Below the pieces are notes generated by a model. The model was not told the origin of the DNA, did not search any database, and saw only the letters and a program-made list of their open reading frames with translations. A stretch of DNA of 64,000 nt from Anastrepha obliqua. Its lineage: Eukaryota; Arthropoda; Insecta; Diptera; Tephritidae. The stretch is from assembly GCF_027943255.1 (NCBI RefSeq), contig NC_072892.1:29969792-30033791 (forward strand). Reading direction: 5' to 3'. The position numbers and the translations under genes are program-made. Shown here in pieces: positions 13,990 to 23,830 of this stretch (within the stretch, counting starts at the first letter, position 1; every line of letters begins with the position of its first letter).

Positions 13990-14118
13990 ACTACCTTGAG
14001 CAAAAAGTTCCCGCATCATATTGGGAAATTCAAAATACACGTTTATGCCACAAAAGTGATATTATCACATTCGAAGTACTCCCCATCAACTACTCGTACA
14101 ACGCACTTAAGGGTTTAG
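13990..14118 (-). pseudogene. Mariner transposase 3' fragment
   Basis: The reverse complement reads CVVRVVDGEYFECDNITF followed by a stop. This is the typical mariner C-terminus (compare WHKCVAVDGNYFEGDN in the minus-strand fragment near 58.2-58.3 kb). Only the last ~35 residues are recognisable. It sits 40 bp from the right end of the deleted mariner at 13382-13952, in the opposite direction and with a different sequence, so it is a separate relic. Confidence 0.65.
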
Positions 14119-14177
14119 GGGTAGTCAGAGGCCCGAAAAATTATGATTTTCAATCATTTTTTTGCTAGTCATTTGCT

Positions 14178-15039
14178 GATGCTTTCCATTTCAATTCAAC
14201 CGGGCTATTCGGGTCATGTTCTTCGATTTCGATGTAACTTAAATATGTTGCTCTCTAGTCAAAATAATGAGACACGTATTTTTTTGTTCGCCCGAAAAGA
14301 ATTTTTTTCAAGAGTTATCGGCAATTTTGTTTTTCGGCTCAAACTCGATTTTTTTTAATTATATAAGAAAACATTTTTTTTTAAATGCCCATAACTTAGT
14401 CAAAAATGAACCGATTTTAATAATTCTGTGTTCAAAATGATCGTAATTGCTTACACGAGCGACTTCATGTAGAAACAATTGCAAAAAACTAGTTGAAAAT
14501 TTTTTATTTAGCAAAAAAGAAAAAAAATTGAAATTTTTTCGAAATTCAATATTTCAAAAAGTGTATTTTTTTTTTTACAACTTTTTCCAAAACAAAAGGA
14601 CATCTCAAACTTTAATTGAGATGAATGCCTAGTAGCTAAAATGAGTTGTTTTTGAGTAATGAATTTTTGAGTAAAAAACCTGTTTCGCACTTTTTGTTTT
14701 TTGCTAAATAAAAAATTTTCAACTACTTTTTTGCAATTGTTTCTACATGAAGTCGCTCGTGTAAGTAATTACGATCATTTTTAATCCAGAATTATTAAAA
14801 TCGGTTCATTTTTGACTGAGTTATGGGCATTTAAAAAAATTGTTTCTTATATAATTACAATAAAAAAAATCGAGTTTGAGCCGAAAAACAAAATTGCCGA
14901 TAACTCGTGAAAAAAATTTTTTCGGGCGAACAAAAAAATACGTGTCTCATTATTTTCACCAGAGAGCAACATATTTAAGTTACATCGAAATCGAAGAACA
15001 TGACCCGAATAGCCCGGTTGAATTGAAATGGAAAGCATC
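14178..15039. repeat. Large foldback (inverted repeat) element, ~345-bp arms
   Basis: The left arm (about 14178-14520) and right arm (about 14694-15039) are reverse complements over nearly their full length, with only scattered mismatches and short A/T-run indels. Shared landmarks include GATGCTTTCCATTTCAATTC, CGGGCTATTCGGGTCATG, TTGTTCGCCCGAAAA and GACTTCATGTAGAAAC. The ~170-bp spacer has no coding content. The same peptide-like open frame appears on + in the left arm and on - in the right arm, purely because the arms mirror each other. No clear target duplication was found. It is best described as a foldback or long-TIR nonautonomous element. Confidence 0.85.
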
Positions 15040-17232
15040 TGCTTTATTTTACAAAAATAAAAACATAGCGTTAATAAATCATATTTTGACTTGACTTTAG
15101 CAAAAAATTTCAAAAGAAAAAAATTAATAATTGATAAAGTTATCGCTGTTTGTGTGGGGCCCGTTTCTCCAGAAGTCCCTTGCGGTGATCATCACAAGTC
15201 CTTGGAGATTCTTCTAAAATCAATCGGACAAGAGCAATTACTTTTATTAATAGATAATCTTGTGCCTCATCGAAGTTTTTGTTTTTCAAAATTAACAATA
15301 TGGCGGCCTCAGGAAATATTTTTTCAGATTTTCAAGAAAAAAACCAACAACTAATTGTTAAAACAAAAATCGAAAATTAAAAAAAAAAATCCTTCAGTCA
15401 GGCACGAGTTTTTTATGTTTTTCATAAGCAGCAGATTCCAACCCCCTTTCACAAACGAATTGTACGCCGATGAGCAAGACATGCGAAGGCGTCACACTAG
15501 GGCACCCAAATAGTTATGCACATGGATACATACATACACACATACATGCATACAAATATACAAATATAGTTAGTTAGGTAGCAATGGATGTTTGTGTTGT
15601 TAAAAATATAAATAGGCTTTTATTAACTAGGATTTAATTTATAGATACAAATCACATATGTAGCTTTTTCTCACTTTTCACCACAAAAACAAATATTAAA
15701 AAAAAAACGATATTTGCTCTTTCACTTATTTTAAAAGTAACTAACAAATATTTACGTCCTATGTATAATCTTTACCTACAAAATAATGATGATTTAGTTG
15801 CTGAAAAAGAAAATTTCGAGTTTGCCTGAATCGCCAGCGACGTCAAATATTCTAAAAAGTTCGTTACAAAGATCTACTAAATAACTTGGGCGATAAGAGT
15901 CATTAAAGGTGCCTTACTGTTCCGCTGAGTGAGTTGTAACGGCTAAAAGTCACAACTTCTGGTACGTGCGCTGTTGGTGCTTGCACGTTGTTGATAATTT
16001 CCCAAAGTGTCTTAAAGACTTTGGCTTTTGGTGGTGGTTGTGTTAAGGAAATAAACGCAAGAAATAGCAGAGGTGCATTGTGTGGTGGTGACTATTGTTG
16101 TGACTTATGTTTCGCTGTACGAAATGGTGCGACGCAGTATAGTTCAAACTACAAATTAAACAAAAAGAAAATATAAAAAAAACCATATGGCATGTGATTA
16201 TACGACTTTGAGTAGCCCCAGGAACTTGACAATATTTTGAGCCAAGGAAGTAGGTAAGTATTGTATTTACCACCAAATGCATTGAAAATGCAACCACCGT
16301 TGCGATGGACAAGGCTTTGAAAAATGCTATATGAGGAAAAGTAACATTTTCTGAGTTGACGTCAAGCTAAAGAAAATATAATACCTTTTTAAATTTCTCT
16401 CATGGCATTGAACTAAAAACTGTTCGACCTGTAGCTGCTTTTTTTACAGGCTGCTTTTTTTACAAACTGAAGTTTAAACAAATTTCGGGGAAAAAGTATT
16501 GTAGGGTATAAGTAAGTTCGAGTGGAAGTGAACTTTTTAGTAAAATAATATTTTCACCGCCTTCTGCTGTATCAGTAATTTTGAAATTACTTAACAACTG
16601 ATAAAAAAAACACTCTTCCTAAGACGTGCTGAAACCATTTTGGGCAAAAAATTCTACCAAAAATTTGTTATCAAAAACCCAAATTTATGGCCGGGAAAAA
16701 ATTCGTAGTCAATTGCACATCGTGTAAAACCGAAAGAAGTTAAGTGTATTATAAAACATACTTTCAGGCGGTATGCATTGAAAAGTAATGTAAGGCCTCT
16801 ACGGCTCGCCACTTCTCTGCTCCCAATCTGTGGACTCTGCTCGCTTGACGAAAAATTTGCATGAGGAAGCAATAACAAAGAGCAAGATTCACTTCCAGTA
16901 TACAGATCCGCAAGTAAAATCATTCTCAGCTGGTCGTCAAAAAATGCCCACAGCTGAGATCGCTTGATTCCAAAACGCACTTTTATGTAACATGGTTGCA
17001 TAAAAAATTAGTAAATTTCATAGAAAATCGTATCAAAAAGTCTAAAAAATACAAAAATATAGATATTTCTCAATAAAAACAATACTTCTTATCTAAAACA
17101 TATATTAAAAATATTTGTGTTTTCCAAGTCAAAGATATTATTTTGTATTATTATGATTATTTATATATATTTTTTGACGTGATAACGTCTTATAATTCGA
17201 TTTAACAGGCTGCACGCACGAAAAAATGTGTC

Positions 17233-17314
17233 GTTACCTTGCTTATTAGTGTTACCTTGCTCATTGCCGTTACCTTGCTCATATGTCGTTACCTTGCTCA
17301 TTGCCGTTACCTTG
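17233..17314 (+). repeat. 18-19-bp tandem repeat, ~4.5 copies
   Basis: GTTACCTTGCTCATTGCC-type units begin at 17233, 17251, 17269, 17288 and 17306, with small changes. The unit length is a multiple of three in most copies, so the minus frame reads a Gly-Asn-Glu-Gln repeat. I see no reason to think it is translated. Confidence 0.85.
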
Positions 17315-17317
17315 AAT

Positions 17318-17967
17318 GAACTGCAAGCGAAAGCGCGGAACGAACGACAAAGCAAACAAAGCAAACGGACGGCAACGCTGGACATCTTGCTCTCTCCTAC
17401 TTAAGTGAGCGTATATGTGTATGTATATGCGCATATGTACATATATAAATTCACGTATTTGTATTTGCATATGCCTTCTTATTGATTTTTATTAATTTGA
17501 TTTACTTGAAGAATTTAAAATAAAACCAAGTTTGTTAATAATACCTGTTGTTTTAATGTTATAATTATTAATTTTTTTATTATATATGAAGGAAAAAATG
17601 TATGGTACAATAATATTTACCATATACCTTATAAGATATGTTGTATACTAATATATGTATATAAACATGCATATACATATAGAATTTCGCGCAATTTTCA
17701 AAAAGAACAAATCTATATGTAAAGATGCATACAAGTCATATGGACATATCAAATATACGAATCTATTCCGTACGCAAGCAAATGTAAGCTAATGTGCTTG
17801 AACTGCAAGCTAGAACGCGGAACGAACGACAAAGAGCACAATCGGCCCCCGCGTTCGGCAACGTTCGACATCTGGCTCTGTCCTACTTGAGTGAGCATAT
17901 ATATGTATGTATATGCGCATATGTAGGTATATAAATTCACATACTTGTATTTGCATATGCCTTCTTC
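17318..17967 (+). repeat. Direct duplication of ~165 bp, 482 bp apart
   Basis: Copy 1 (17318-17480) and copy 2 (17800-17967) share GAACTGCAAGC, GCGGAACGAACGACAAAG, GGCAACG, CTACTT-AGTGAGC, GTATGTATATGCGCATATGT, ATATAAATTCAC and TTGCATATGCCTTCTT in the same order and direction. They differ at roughly one base in eight. The DNA between them is AT-rich with no shared pattern. The element family is unknown. Confidence 0.8.
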
Positions 17968-18621
17968 CTGTGTGCATGGTAATGAACCATTTCTCTGTTG
18001 AGAATAGGACGATGATGGGAAAAGTAGGAAATGAAAGAGGGTGTTTCGAGTGTAATGTGTCTTGAAAAAGGCGAATCGATGATGTTGCCTCTTAGTATTG
18101 TTTACTTATTAACGTCTGATGCACAATCGAAATTGAACATATCTTTCATGAACTTGATAAATGTTTCGTCATTTTTCACGTTTGTGTAAATGTAACTTGA
18201 CCTATTCCATTGCAATTCCATTTACCTCCTCCTCTATATCCATACAAAATATCTATCAAACAAATAAAATTAAAATTTTGTTTTGAAAATTGCAACCATT
18301 CCATCAATATTTTCTTATGACGTTGTCACGTTAAACTATCGTCAGTAAACCGACTTTACAGACAACCTCTTTTTTATTTTCGAATTTCGAATCTACATAG
18401 TTTGACAGTATTTGATTTTAATATTTGTTTGGTGTACATTCGTGGTAGAAATTTACGTAAGTTTGCTGTGTATAAAATGTGAATTATATTAGCTGTGTTG
18501 CATCTTTAAATATGCAGTCATATTTTTAGGTTTCAAAAAAATATCACCTTCAAATTTAGTAAGTTAATTCAGAAGCTCTTCTCCCTCAATATGGGTAGTA
18601 GGCAAAAATGTCAAATACATC

Positions 18622-18715
18622 GATGTTTTAACGTCCGATGTTTGTGCAGTGTTTTAAACATCGATACTTCGGAATATCGATATTTTACTTTAAGATGTTT
18701 GCAACCCTAGATGCG
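18622..18715. repeat. hAT-end-like remnant upstream of mRpL40
   Basis: This short stretch contains ATACATCGATGTTTT, AAACATCGATA and, read in reverse, an edge TAGGGTTGCAAACATC. These resemble the arrays and ends of the hAT element at 42753-45154 (TAGAGCTGTTGAAACATC, with ACATCGATGT repeats). It lies about 150 bp before the mRpL40 start codon. It could be a decayed nonautonomous hAT copy, or simply promoter sequence with DRE-like motifs. The similarity is by eye and short. Confidence 0.4.
18675..18682. promoter_or_regulatory. DRE palindrome TATCGATA
   Basis: This is an exact match to the 8-bp DRE bound by DREF and BEAF-32 in Drosophila, 179 bp upstream of the mRpL40 ATG, with a related ATCGATA at about 18660. 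DRE sites are common in housekeeping promoters of flies. Use by mRpL40 is inferred from position only. Confidence 0.45.
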
Positions 18716-18860
18716 ACAGCTGCGAAATAATGTCGAAGGCGCGAAAGGCGCTTTACAACACTACGTAAGTTATGCAATTGTCAAATTTGACGGCCAGCTG
18801 ACAGATTGGGCACAATAAGGGACAATTCGGTTTATTATCTGGTGCATAATTGTAACCAAA

Positions 18861-19558
18861 ATGTCCTTGCTTACAGCATTCAGCAAGTAACCAACTATCC
18901 TAAAAACAATGGTAAAAATTATACATTGCTCATACTTTCAGATTGGCGTTGCAGTCATCACTCCGTCAAGTGAGTACTACTGCAGTCAGTCGACTTCAAA
19001 TCTCCCCAGTGCTTTTTGCTGAACCGCTGAAGAAGAAGAAGAAGCTTGATCCACAAATAATAAAGCATCGGGAAGATCGTCGTAGAAAAAAATTGGAAAA
19101 GCAAATTCGTCGCCTAGAGAAAAATGCAAGACAACTGAAACCGGTAGAAGAACTAGAAGTTCCGCTTACGCTGTTGGACGAAAAAGCGTACGTACGAGTA
19201 TTGTGGAATGTGGTGTGAATATAATTAATGTTTAACAATTAATAGGAAACGTGAACGCAAATTAGCACCCTTAAGTGAGGAAGAACTTGAAAAACGTGCA
19301 CTGCAAACTAAAGAGTGGGCAAAGTATAAACACCAAATGAAGATTCACGACTTCCAAATCATAGATAGGTTGCTACAATCGCAAAATAGAGCGTTGGAAG
19401 AGTTGCGGAAAGAATCTGAAGAACTATACCAAGAGGCTATTCAAATAGATATGACACTTGTACCTGTAACAGTGAAAGGACCAGTAGCAACGCCGCCTAT
19501 AAAAAATTACGTTAGTCCAGATGGCGATTATATAGTTGAAGTTAAGAAATGGGATTAA
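18861..19558 (+). CDS. mRpL40: Mitochondrial ribosomal protein L40 (large subunit), three exons
   Basis: Joining exons 18861-18886, 18942-19187 and 19246-19558 gives 585 nt and a 194-aa protein. The introns are 55 and 58 bp with GT-AG borders, and both joins keep frame and similarity. Residues 1-30 are Ser/Arg/Leu-rich without acidic residues, as in a mitochondrial targeting peptide. EPLKKKKKLDP (36-46), a basic helix (51-75), the LLDE-K-RER segment (86-95) and TPPIKNY..PDGDY (173-186) match MRPL40 of animals as I recall it; length fits the ~190-210 aa family. The protein belongs to the mitoribosome large subunit and acts in the matrix. The start ATG was chosen because exon 1 supplies the leader; the open frame beginning at 18943 lacks a true ATG. 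An AATAAA lies 60 bp past the stop. Confidence 0.93.
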
Positions 19559-19617
19559 GAAAAGTCTCATAAACTTTGATTTGTTATTTACCACATGATA
19601 AAAAGTTTATTATTAGT

Positions 19618-19623
19618 AATAAA
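19618..19623 (+). promoter_or_regulatory. mRpL40 poly(A) signal AATAAA
   Basis: This canonical hexamer is 60 bp after the mRpL40 stop codon, the only one close downstream, giving a short 3' UTR. Confidence 0.6.
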
Positions 19624-21081
19624 TGTTTGTCATACAAATTTATTGATTTAGAGTAATTGTATTGCGTTAAGTACTTGCCGGATAAATCAGTTATTTCGCT
19701 ATCATGGTCCAGAAACATACACTAATCCAGATGTGTCGTACGTATGATATGTGCTTTGTTGCATGCATATGCTGTAGGTATATCTGACGGTGTATAATAT
19801 TCTTTATATATACCCGCGCGCACTAGTATGCATGGGATATTAATTTTATTCACAAAACGGTTATGTGCAATATATAAGGCATACAGGCATTTCGTATGAG
19901 AGGAAACCATTACTCACATAAAATGTCATAACTCAGGAACGGCTGCACCGATTTCAATCAAACTTCACACAAACCACCTCCTCAAAGGTAGAAAAGAACT
20001 CTAAAATTTTTGTGTCAATCGGTTTGGCGGTTCTTGAGTTATAAGATTACCAAGGAAATGTAACTTCTTTTTATATATATAGATACCAAAAGTTTCAGAA
20101 TGATGAGAAGAGTTCATTTAGCCATGTCTGTCCATGCGAACGGTAACTCCAGCAAAAATTAATATCCATATTTCAATTAAATTGTGCGAGTAGGTTGATT
20201 TTGAAAATAGGGGAAATCGATCAATAACCACTCCCATCTACCCTAAACGTAACATTCCCATGGCAGCCGGTTCTACGTTACCGGAATGACTCGGGGCTTT
20301 TCCCGACCAAGGGTTGCCGCCCCAGTAAACTAGCCGTGTCTAGTGAACCACATATCATCAACCCTAAACGTAAGCAAAATTTCCGTTCATTCGTCCAATA
20401 AATAATTTTAGCTCAGGCGAATCGTATATACATATGTATGTATGTATGTAGAGTTAAGCTCTTCTGTTAAAAATAAATGAAACTTAGTAAAAATGTTTTG
20501 ATTTCTTATTCTTCGCGAGTTCGTTTAATTCCAAAAATTAACGGCCAGTCAACAATACATTTTTAGCTAAAATGTGCGTGGGTACATAAAGTTCGGTCAG
20601 GAATGACTTTAGCCGTTTCTTCTTTGTTCAAATTCGAGTTTAACTTTTTCTCTCCAAATCACGTAGACTGGTTCAATTGGGCATTGAAGAACATACAAAT
20701 AGTATAACAAAAGTTGATATAAGCTCACGAAAAAATTGGAAAAAATATAACGGAATTACAATTGCAAAACTAATTAAGACCCTTTGTTGGGTACCGGGTC
20801 TGGTCAGACTTTTACGACTTTGGACGGGAATTTAACATAGTTCTATTATAGCTAACGACTTGAGCTTCCAGGTAGTTTCCTCAAATTTAATTTTCTATCG
20901 ATTTATGGATATAACGTTTTAGAAAGGATCGTTGAGCAACACGAAAAAAGGCCAGACCCGGGTGTTCAACCGAAGGTTTTATAAAAGATGTCCATGGTTC
21001 GAAATCTATAAAAATTTACTTTATTGTACACTTCGAGAACAGGTAGGAAATAATTATTTTAGTATAACAAAAAATAAAAGC
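19624..21081. other. Intergenic DNA with repeat remnants
   Basis: No gene was recognised. An imperfect inverted pair lies at about 19930-19953 (ACTCAGGAACGGCTGCACCG) and about 20019-20042, whose reverse complement is ACTCAAGAACCGCCAAACCG; the structure is a ~115-bp hairpin ending in a TA-rich tail. A GC-richer dispersed-repeat fragment is at about 20255-20345. A (TATG)n microsatellite lies near 20430-20450. Confidence 0.5.
20255..20345 (-). repeat. Dispersed GC-rich repeat fragment (pair with 21812-21860)
   Basis: The reverse complement contains TTCCGGTAACGTAGAACCGG followed by CTGCCATGGGA. The block at about 21812-21860 on + reads CTCCGCTAACGTAGAACCG then ATAGTCCTGGGA. The two copies are in opposite directions. 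The GC content is well above the surroundings, as expected for part of a retroelement, but the family is not known to me. Confidence 0.45.
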
Positions 21082-21270
21082 GATGGCAAACCTCCGAGTG
21101 TATTTCTGTCACAAAAAAATCTCCTCATAAAAACCGTTTTTCGTTTGGAGTCGGCTTAAAACTGCAGGACCCTCCATTTGTGGAACAACATCGAGACGCA
21201 CAACGGAAATATGAGGAGGAGCTCGGCCAAACAGCTAACAGAAGTGTACGTGCTAATTATTTAGTTATTT
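21082..21270 (+). repeat. SINE body, 5'-truncated copy
   Basis: It begins in the GATGGCAAACCTCCGAGTG block and runs through AAAACTGCAGGACCCTCC, GTGGAACAACATC, GAGGAGGAGCTCGGCCAAAC and a final AACAGAAGTGTACGTGC before an AT tail. It aligns block for block with 50628-50815 and 2735-2925. The tRNA-like head is not attached; a head of the same family lies just downstream in the opposite direction (21313-21436). Confidence 0.75.
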
Positions 21271-21312
21271 TTTTATAAAATTAAATGTGATTAATTTAAA
21301 CAACAAAATTGA

Positions 21313-21436
21313 AGATTCGCTACTATTAGAAAAAACTTTTTCTTCATTTTGGTCTTTCACCGAGATTCGAAACTACATTTTCTCTGAATTCCGAATGGTA
21401 GTCACGCACCAACCAATTTGGCTACGGCGGCGAATG
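21313..21436 (-). repeat. tRNA-like SINE head
   Basis: The reverse complement starts GCCGCCGTAGCCAAATTGG and has a Pol III A-box-like TAGCCAAATTGG and a B-box-like TTTCGAATCTC about 50 bases on, followed by AAAGTTTTTTCTAATAG, the same junction that leads into the body at 2726-2740. It stops where the body would begin. It is not a functional tRNA gene: I cannot fold a full cloverleaf. Confidence 0.7.
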
Positions 21437-22286
21437 CTTTGATATTAATTCAATTGCCGAAATAATGAATTACGTTGCGTTAAAATATGTCTTCTGGATA
21501 ATTTCGACTGACTTCTAAAGGAAATCACATATTTTCCAAAAATTAATATTCAAGCATTTCTAAGCCATTTTTCTATATGTGTAAATAAGCATTTAAAGTA
21601 ATTTTTTTTTTCAGGAATAATGCATAAATTCCAATATAAATGTGAACACATTGTTATTACCCAAGTCGGCGGGGTCTTCGAAAACAGGCCTATATCATCC
21701 CAACGACAGTCACTGTATCAGCGCTTCGCATTGTATAGGGGTTTCTGTTTTTGTAGCAGCATAAACCTTCCCCATGCACATACGGGCAATGCTGCTGGAA
21801 TGGCTGTCTGGATATAAATCCGGGTCGCTCCGCTAACGTAGAACCGATAGTCCTGGGAGTTTTTTTTTTTTGTTTAGTGCGTGTTTTTGTTGATTCAATA
21901 ACTCTCTAAGGACATTTCCGTACATACACCAGCAGTAACTACGAACTATGATTGGCAGTTGTTGGTGTGCTTATTCATGTGTGCGTTCGCCCATTTGTCC
22001 AGTATGACAAGTTAAGAACATATTTATTTATGGTAGGCTAGTAGGTTGGTAGGTTGGCGATTTCCAAATTCCGGCTGATAGGGAAAATTAGCTCTAAAGT
22101 AGGCAAAATTTTGCTTCCACAACTTTACATTAATTTTATTTATTTTAAACGGTGCCTTTGGCTTTTACTGTGTTCTGCTCCTATGTATGTACTTGCCTCA
22201 AATCTAAAGTTAATAATGTTAGGTACGCTTTCCATAACTTCATAGAGTGTATTTAACAGAGAATAAAGCTTAAAAAAATGGTTAAC
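21437..22286. other. Intergenic, one repeat fragment, no gene
   Basis: No coding signal was seen. A repeat fragment at about 21812-21860 pairs with the inverted copy at 20255-20345. The rest is AT-rich. Confidence 0.5.
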
Positions 22287-22410
22287 TTCATAAACGCATT
22301 AATGCAAAGCGTCACGCTCTTTTATTTTTTAATCTAACCGGTCGTAATTTGCGCAATTTAGTTGGAAATTAAAATCCCGCGTTGATGCTTTGCATTAGTG
22401 CGTTTACGAA
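22287..22410. repeat. Short inverted repeat (28-bp arms) near the 3' end of mgr
   Basis: The left arm 22287-22314 (TTCATAAACGCATTAATGCA...) and right arm 22383-22410 are reverse complements with about three mismatches and a 68-bp loop. It lies 150 bp beyond the mgr stop codon on the transcript side. It may be a tiny MITE or a hairpin near the transcript end. No target duplication was identified. Confidence 0.65.
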
Positions 22411-22528
22411 ATCATCAAATTTAATTAAAGCAATAGTATGACTCTTAAAGGTATACATGTTAGAGTAATTAACTGGTTTGAATTGAAATCTTATAAAGAT
22501 GAATATTGCGCACCAAGTTTTTTTTGTT

Positions 22529-22534
22529 TTTATT
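22529..22534 (-). promoter_or_regulatory. mgr poly(A) signal AATAAA
   Basis: TTTATT on + is AATAAA on the gene strand, 26 bp past the mgr stop codon. Use is inferred from position. Confidence 0.5.
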
Positions 22535-22559
22535 AATAAATCTTTTATAATTTCACGAA

Positions 22560-23330
22560 TTATGAAGTGGTAGAGGTAGTTTTTGCAGCAGCTTGCCGTT
22601 TTTTCACACCCCAATTATAAACTCGAGCCATATTTACTTCGGTGGTAGTCAACTGATCCCTAAAACAAAACAAAAAATCAATATTTTTATTTTGCCACTT
22701 TAACGAATTTTGTGAATTTACCGAAGAAAGTCTTGGTCATGCTCTACCGTTTTAAGATTTACAACTGCAGAGTTCATATTTTGCTTCAAAAGCTCCTCGG
22801 CCTCGTCTAGTGGATATTCCAACATTACACTAGCACCCAGCCAGAGGCATACCGTTTTCGTAGGTGGTACAAGTGTTTTAATAAAAATTTGATCACTAAG
22901 TAGAAATTGCGTTTCACGCTCTTCCGTTTCTTGCCTTAGCACATTCACCATTTCTAAAGATCGCTGAAGATCTGGAATCTGTGATTTGAGTTTACGACGC
23001 CGCGCCTCTAGATTAAATGCCATAAATCTATACTTGCTATGTTGTTCATCTAATCTCTGTAGAACTTTCTCACAATTGTCCTCATTTTCGGGTTGTGCCA
23101 TGAATGTATCAATTTCTTCCTGTAAATGAACCGTGATGATTAATAATATAGTTGCGAGACAAGGGAACCCGCACCCCTTCTTGAAGCATTACTAGGTTAG
23201 GTCAGCACTACTACTATATTAGGCATTAACATTGAAAACTTACCAGAAATACAGCCTCTGGTATACCGGCGAAAGACTTTTGATTTTCGGGTAATTTTGG
23301 CATTTCTATAGAGTCTACTATACCAGTCAT
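22560..23330 (-). CDS. mgr: Prefoldin subunit 3 (VBP1; merry-go-round), three exons
   Basis: Minus-strand exons 23330-23244, 23119-22722 and 22659-22560 join to 585 nt and 194 aa. The introns are 124 and 62 bp with GTAAGT/GTAAAT donors and AG acceptors. AGIPEAVFL at the end of exon 1 runs into EEIDTF of exon 2, as in VBP1. An N-terminal coiled-coil helix (about 36-100), the PPT-x4-CLWLGASVMLEY hairpin (about 114-131), a second helix (132-160) and DQLTTTEVNMARVYNW (163-178) are the family hallmarks. This is an alpha-type subunit of the hexameric prefoldin chaperone, which passes unfolded actin and tubulin to the CCT chaperonin in the cytosol. Length matches the family (~190-200 aa). Drosophila mgr is named for a mitotic phenotype (known literature). 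The gene appears intact. Confidence 0.95.
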
Positions 23331-23714
23331 AATTCTAAAATCCGGCAATAACTTTTAATTAAATCAATTTACAACAGTCGTGCAGAATTATATAGACACC
23401 AACAGATATATTCCACACATTCGCTTGCTTTAGAAGTGTCAAAATCAGTTGTGTGCAAAAGAGAAAACTATACAGAGATGTTGCCACCATACTGACACCA
23501 ATGCTTTACCACACATCTACACTTTCTACTAAATATGTCTTAACATTTGCCAAATTTCTGTTTTGACTTTTTCCCGTTTTCTCATGTGCGTCTCTCAAAT
23601 TCCATTTTCAAAATTGCAACAGATAAACCGGATAAATATATTCACTCACGCAAATGCAGCGGAAAAATTACAAATGAGTTGTAAAACTATGATATGACGT
23701 TGACTGATGTTAAA

Positions 23715-23830
23715 ACTATATAATAAATGTTTTTCTTAATTTTGGTATTTCACCGAGACTCGAATCTACATTTTCACTGTAAATTCCGAATGGTAGTCAC
23801 GCACCAACCCATTCGGCTACGACGGCCGCG
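23715..23830 (-). repeat. tRNA-like SINE head, second copy
   Basis: The reverse complement reads GTCGTAGCCGAATGGG (A-box-like TAGCCGAATGG), GTGCGTGACTACCATTCGG, then AGATTCGAGTCTCGG (B-box-like), then AATTAAGAAAAACATTT. It is about 85% like the copy at 21313-21436. It ends before the body, again at the head-body junction. Confidence 0.7.

Larger units (their letters stand above)
15040..18621. other. Noncoding region with local repeats
   Basis: No gene was recognised. The frame 15091-15354 (+) and the 115-aa minus frame 16654-17001 show no motif I know. A dispersed-repeat-like block (TCTGCTC, AAAAATTTGCATG, AACAAAG) at about 16815-16900 resembles 8997-9095. A tandem repeat and a direct duplication lie at 17.2-18.0 kb and are listed separately. 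Confidence 0.5.

Noticed and set aside
16654..17001. 115-aa minus frame
   Set aside because: No motif; overlaps the dispersed-repeat-like block at 16815-16900.
21313..23830. Functional tRNA genes at the A/B-box sequences
   Set aside because: Boxes are present but the rest does not fold as a cloverleaf by eye; the sequences continue into SINE-specific DNA.
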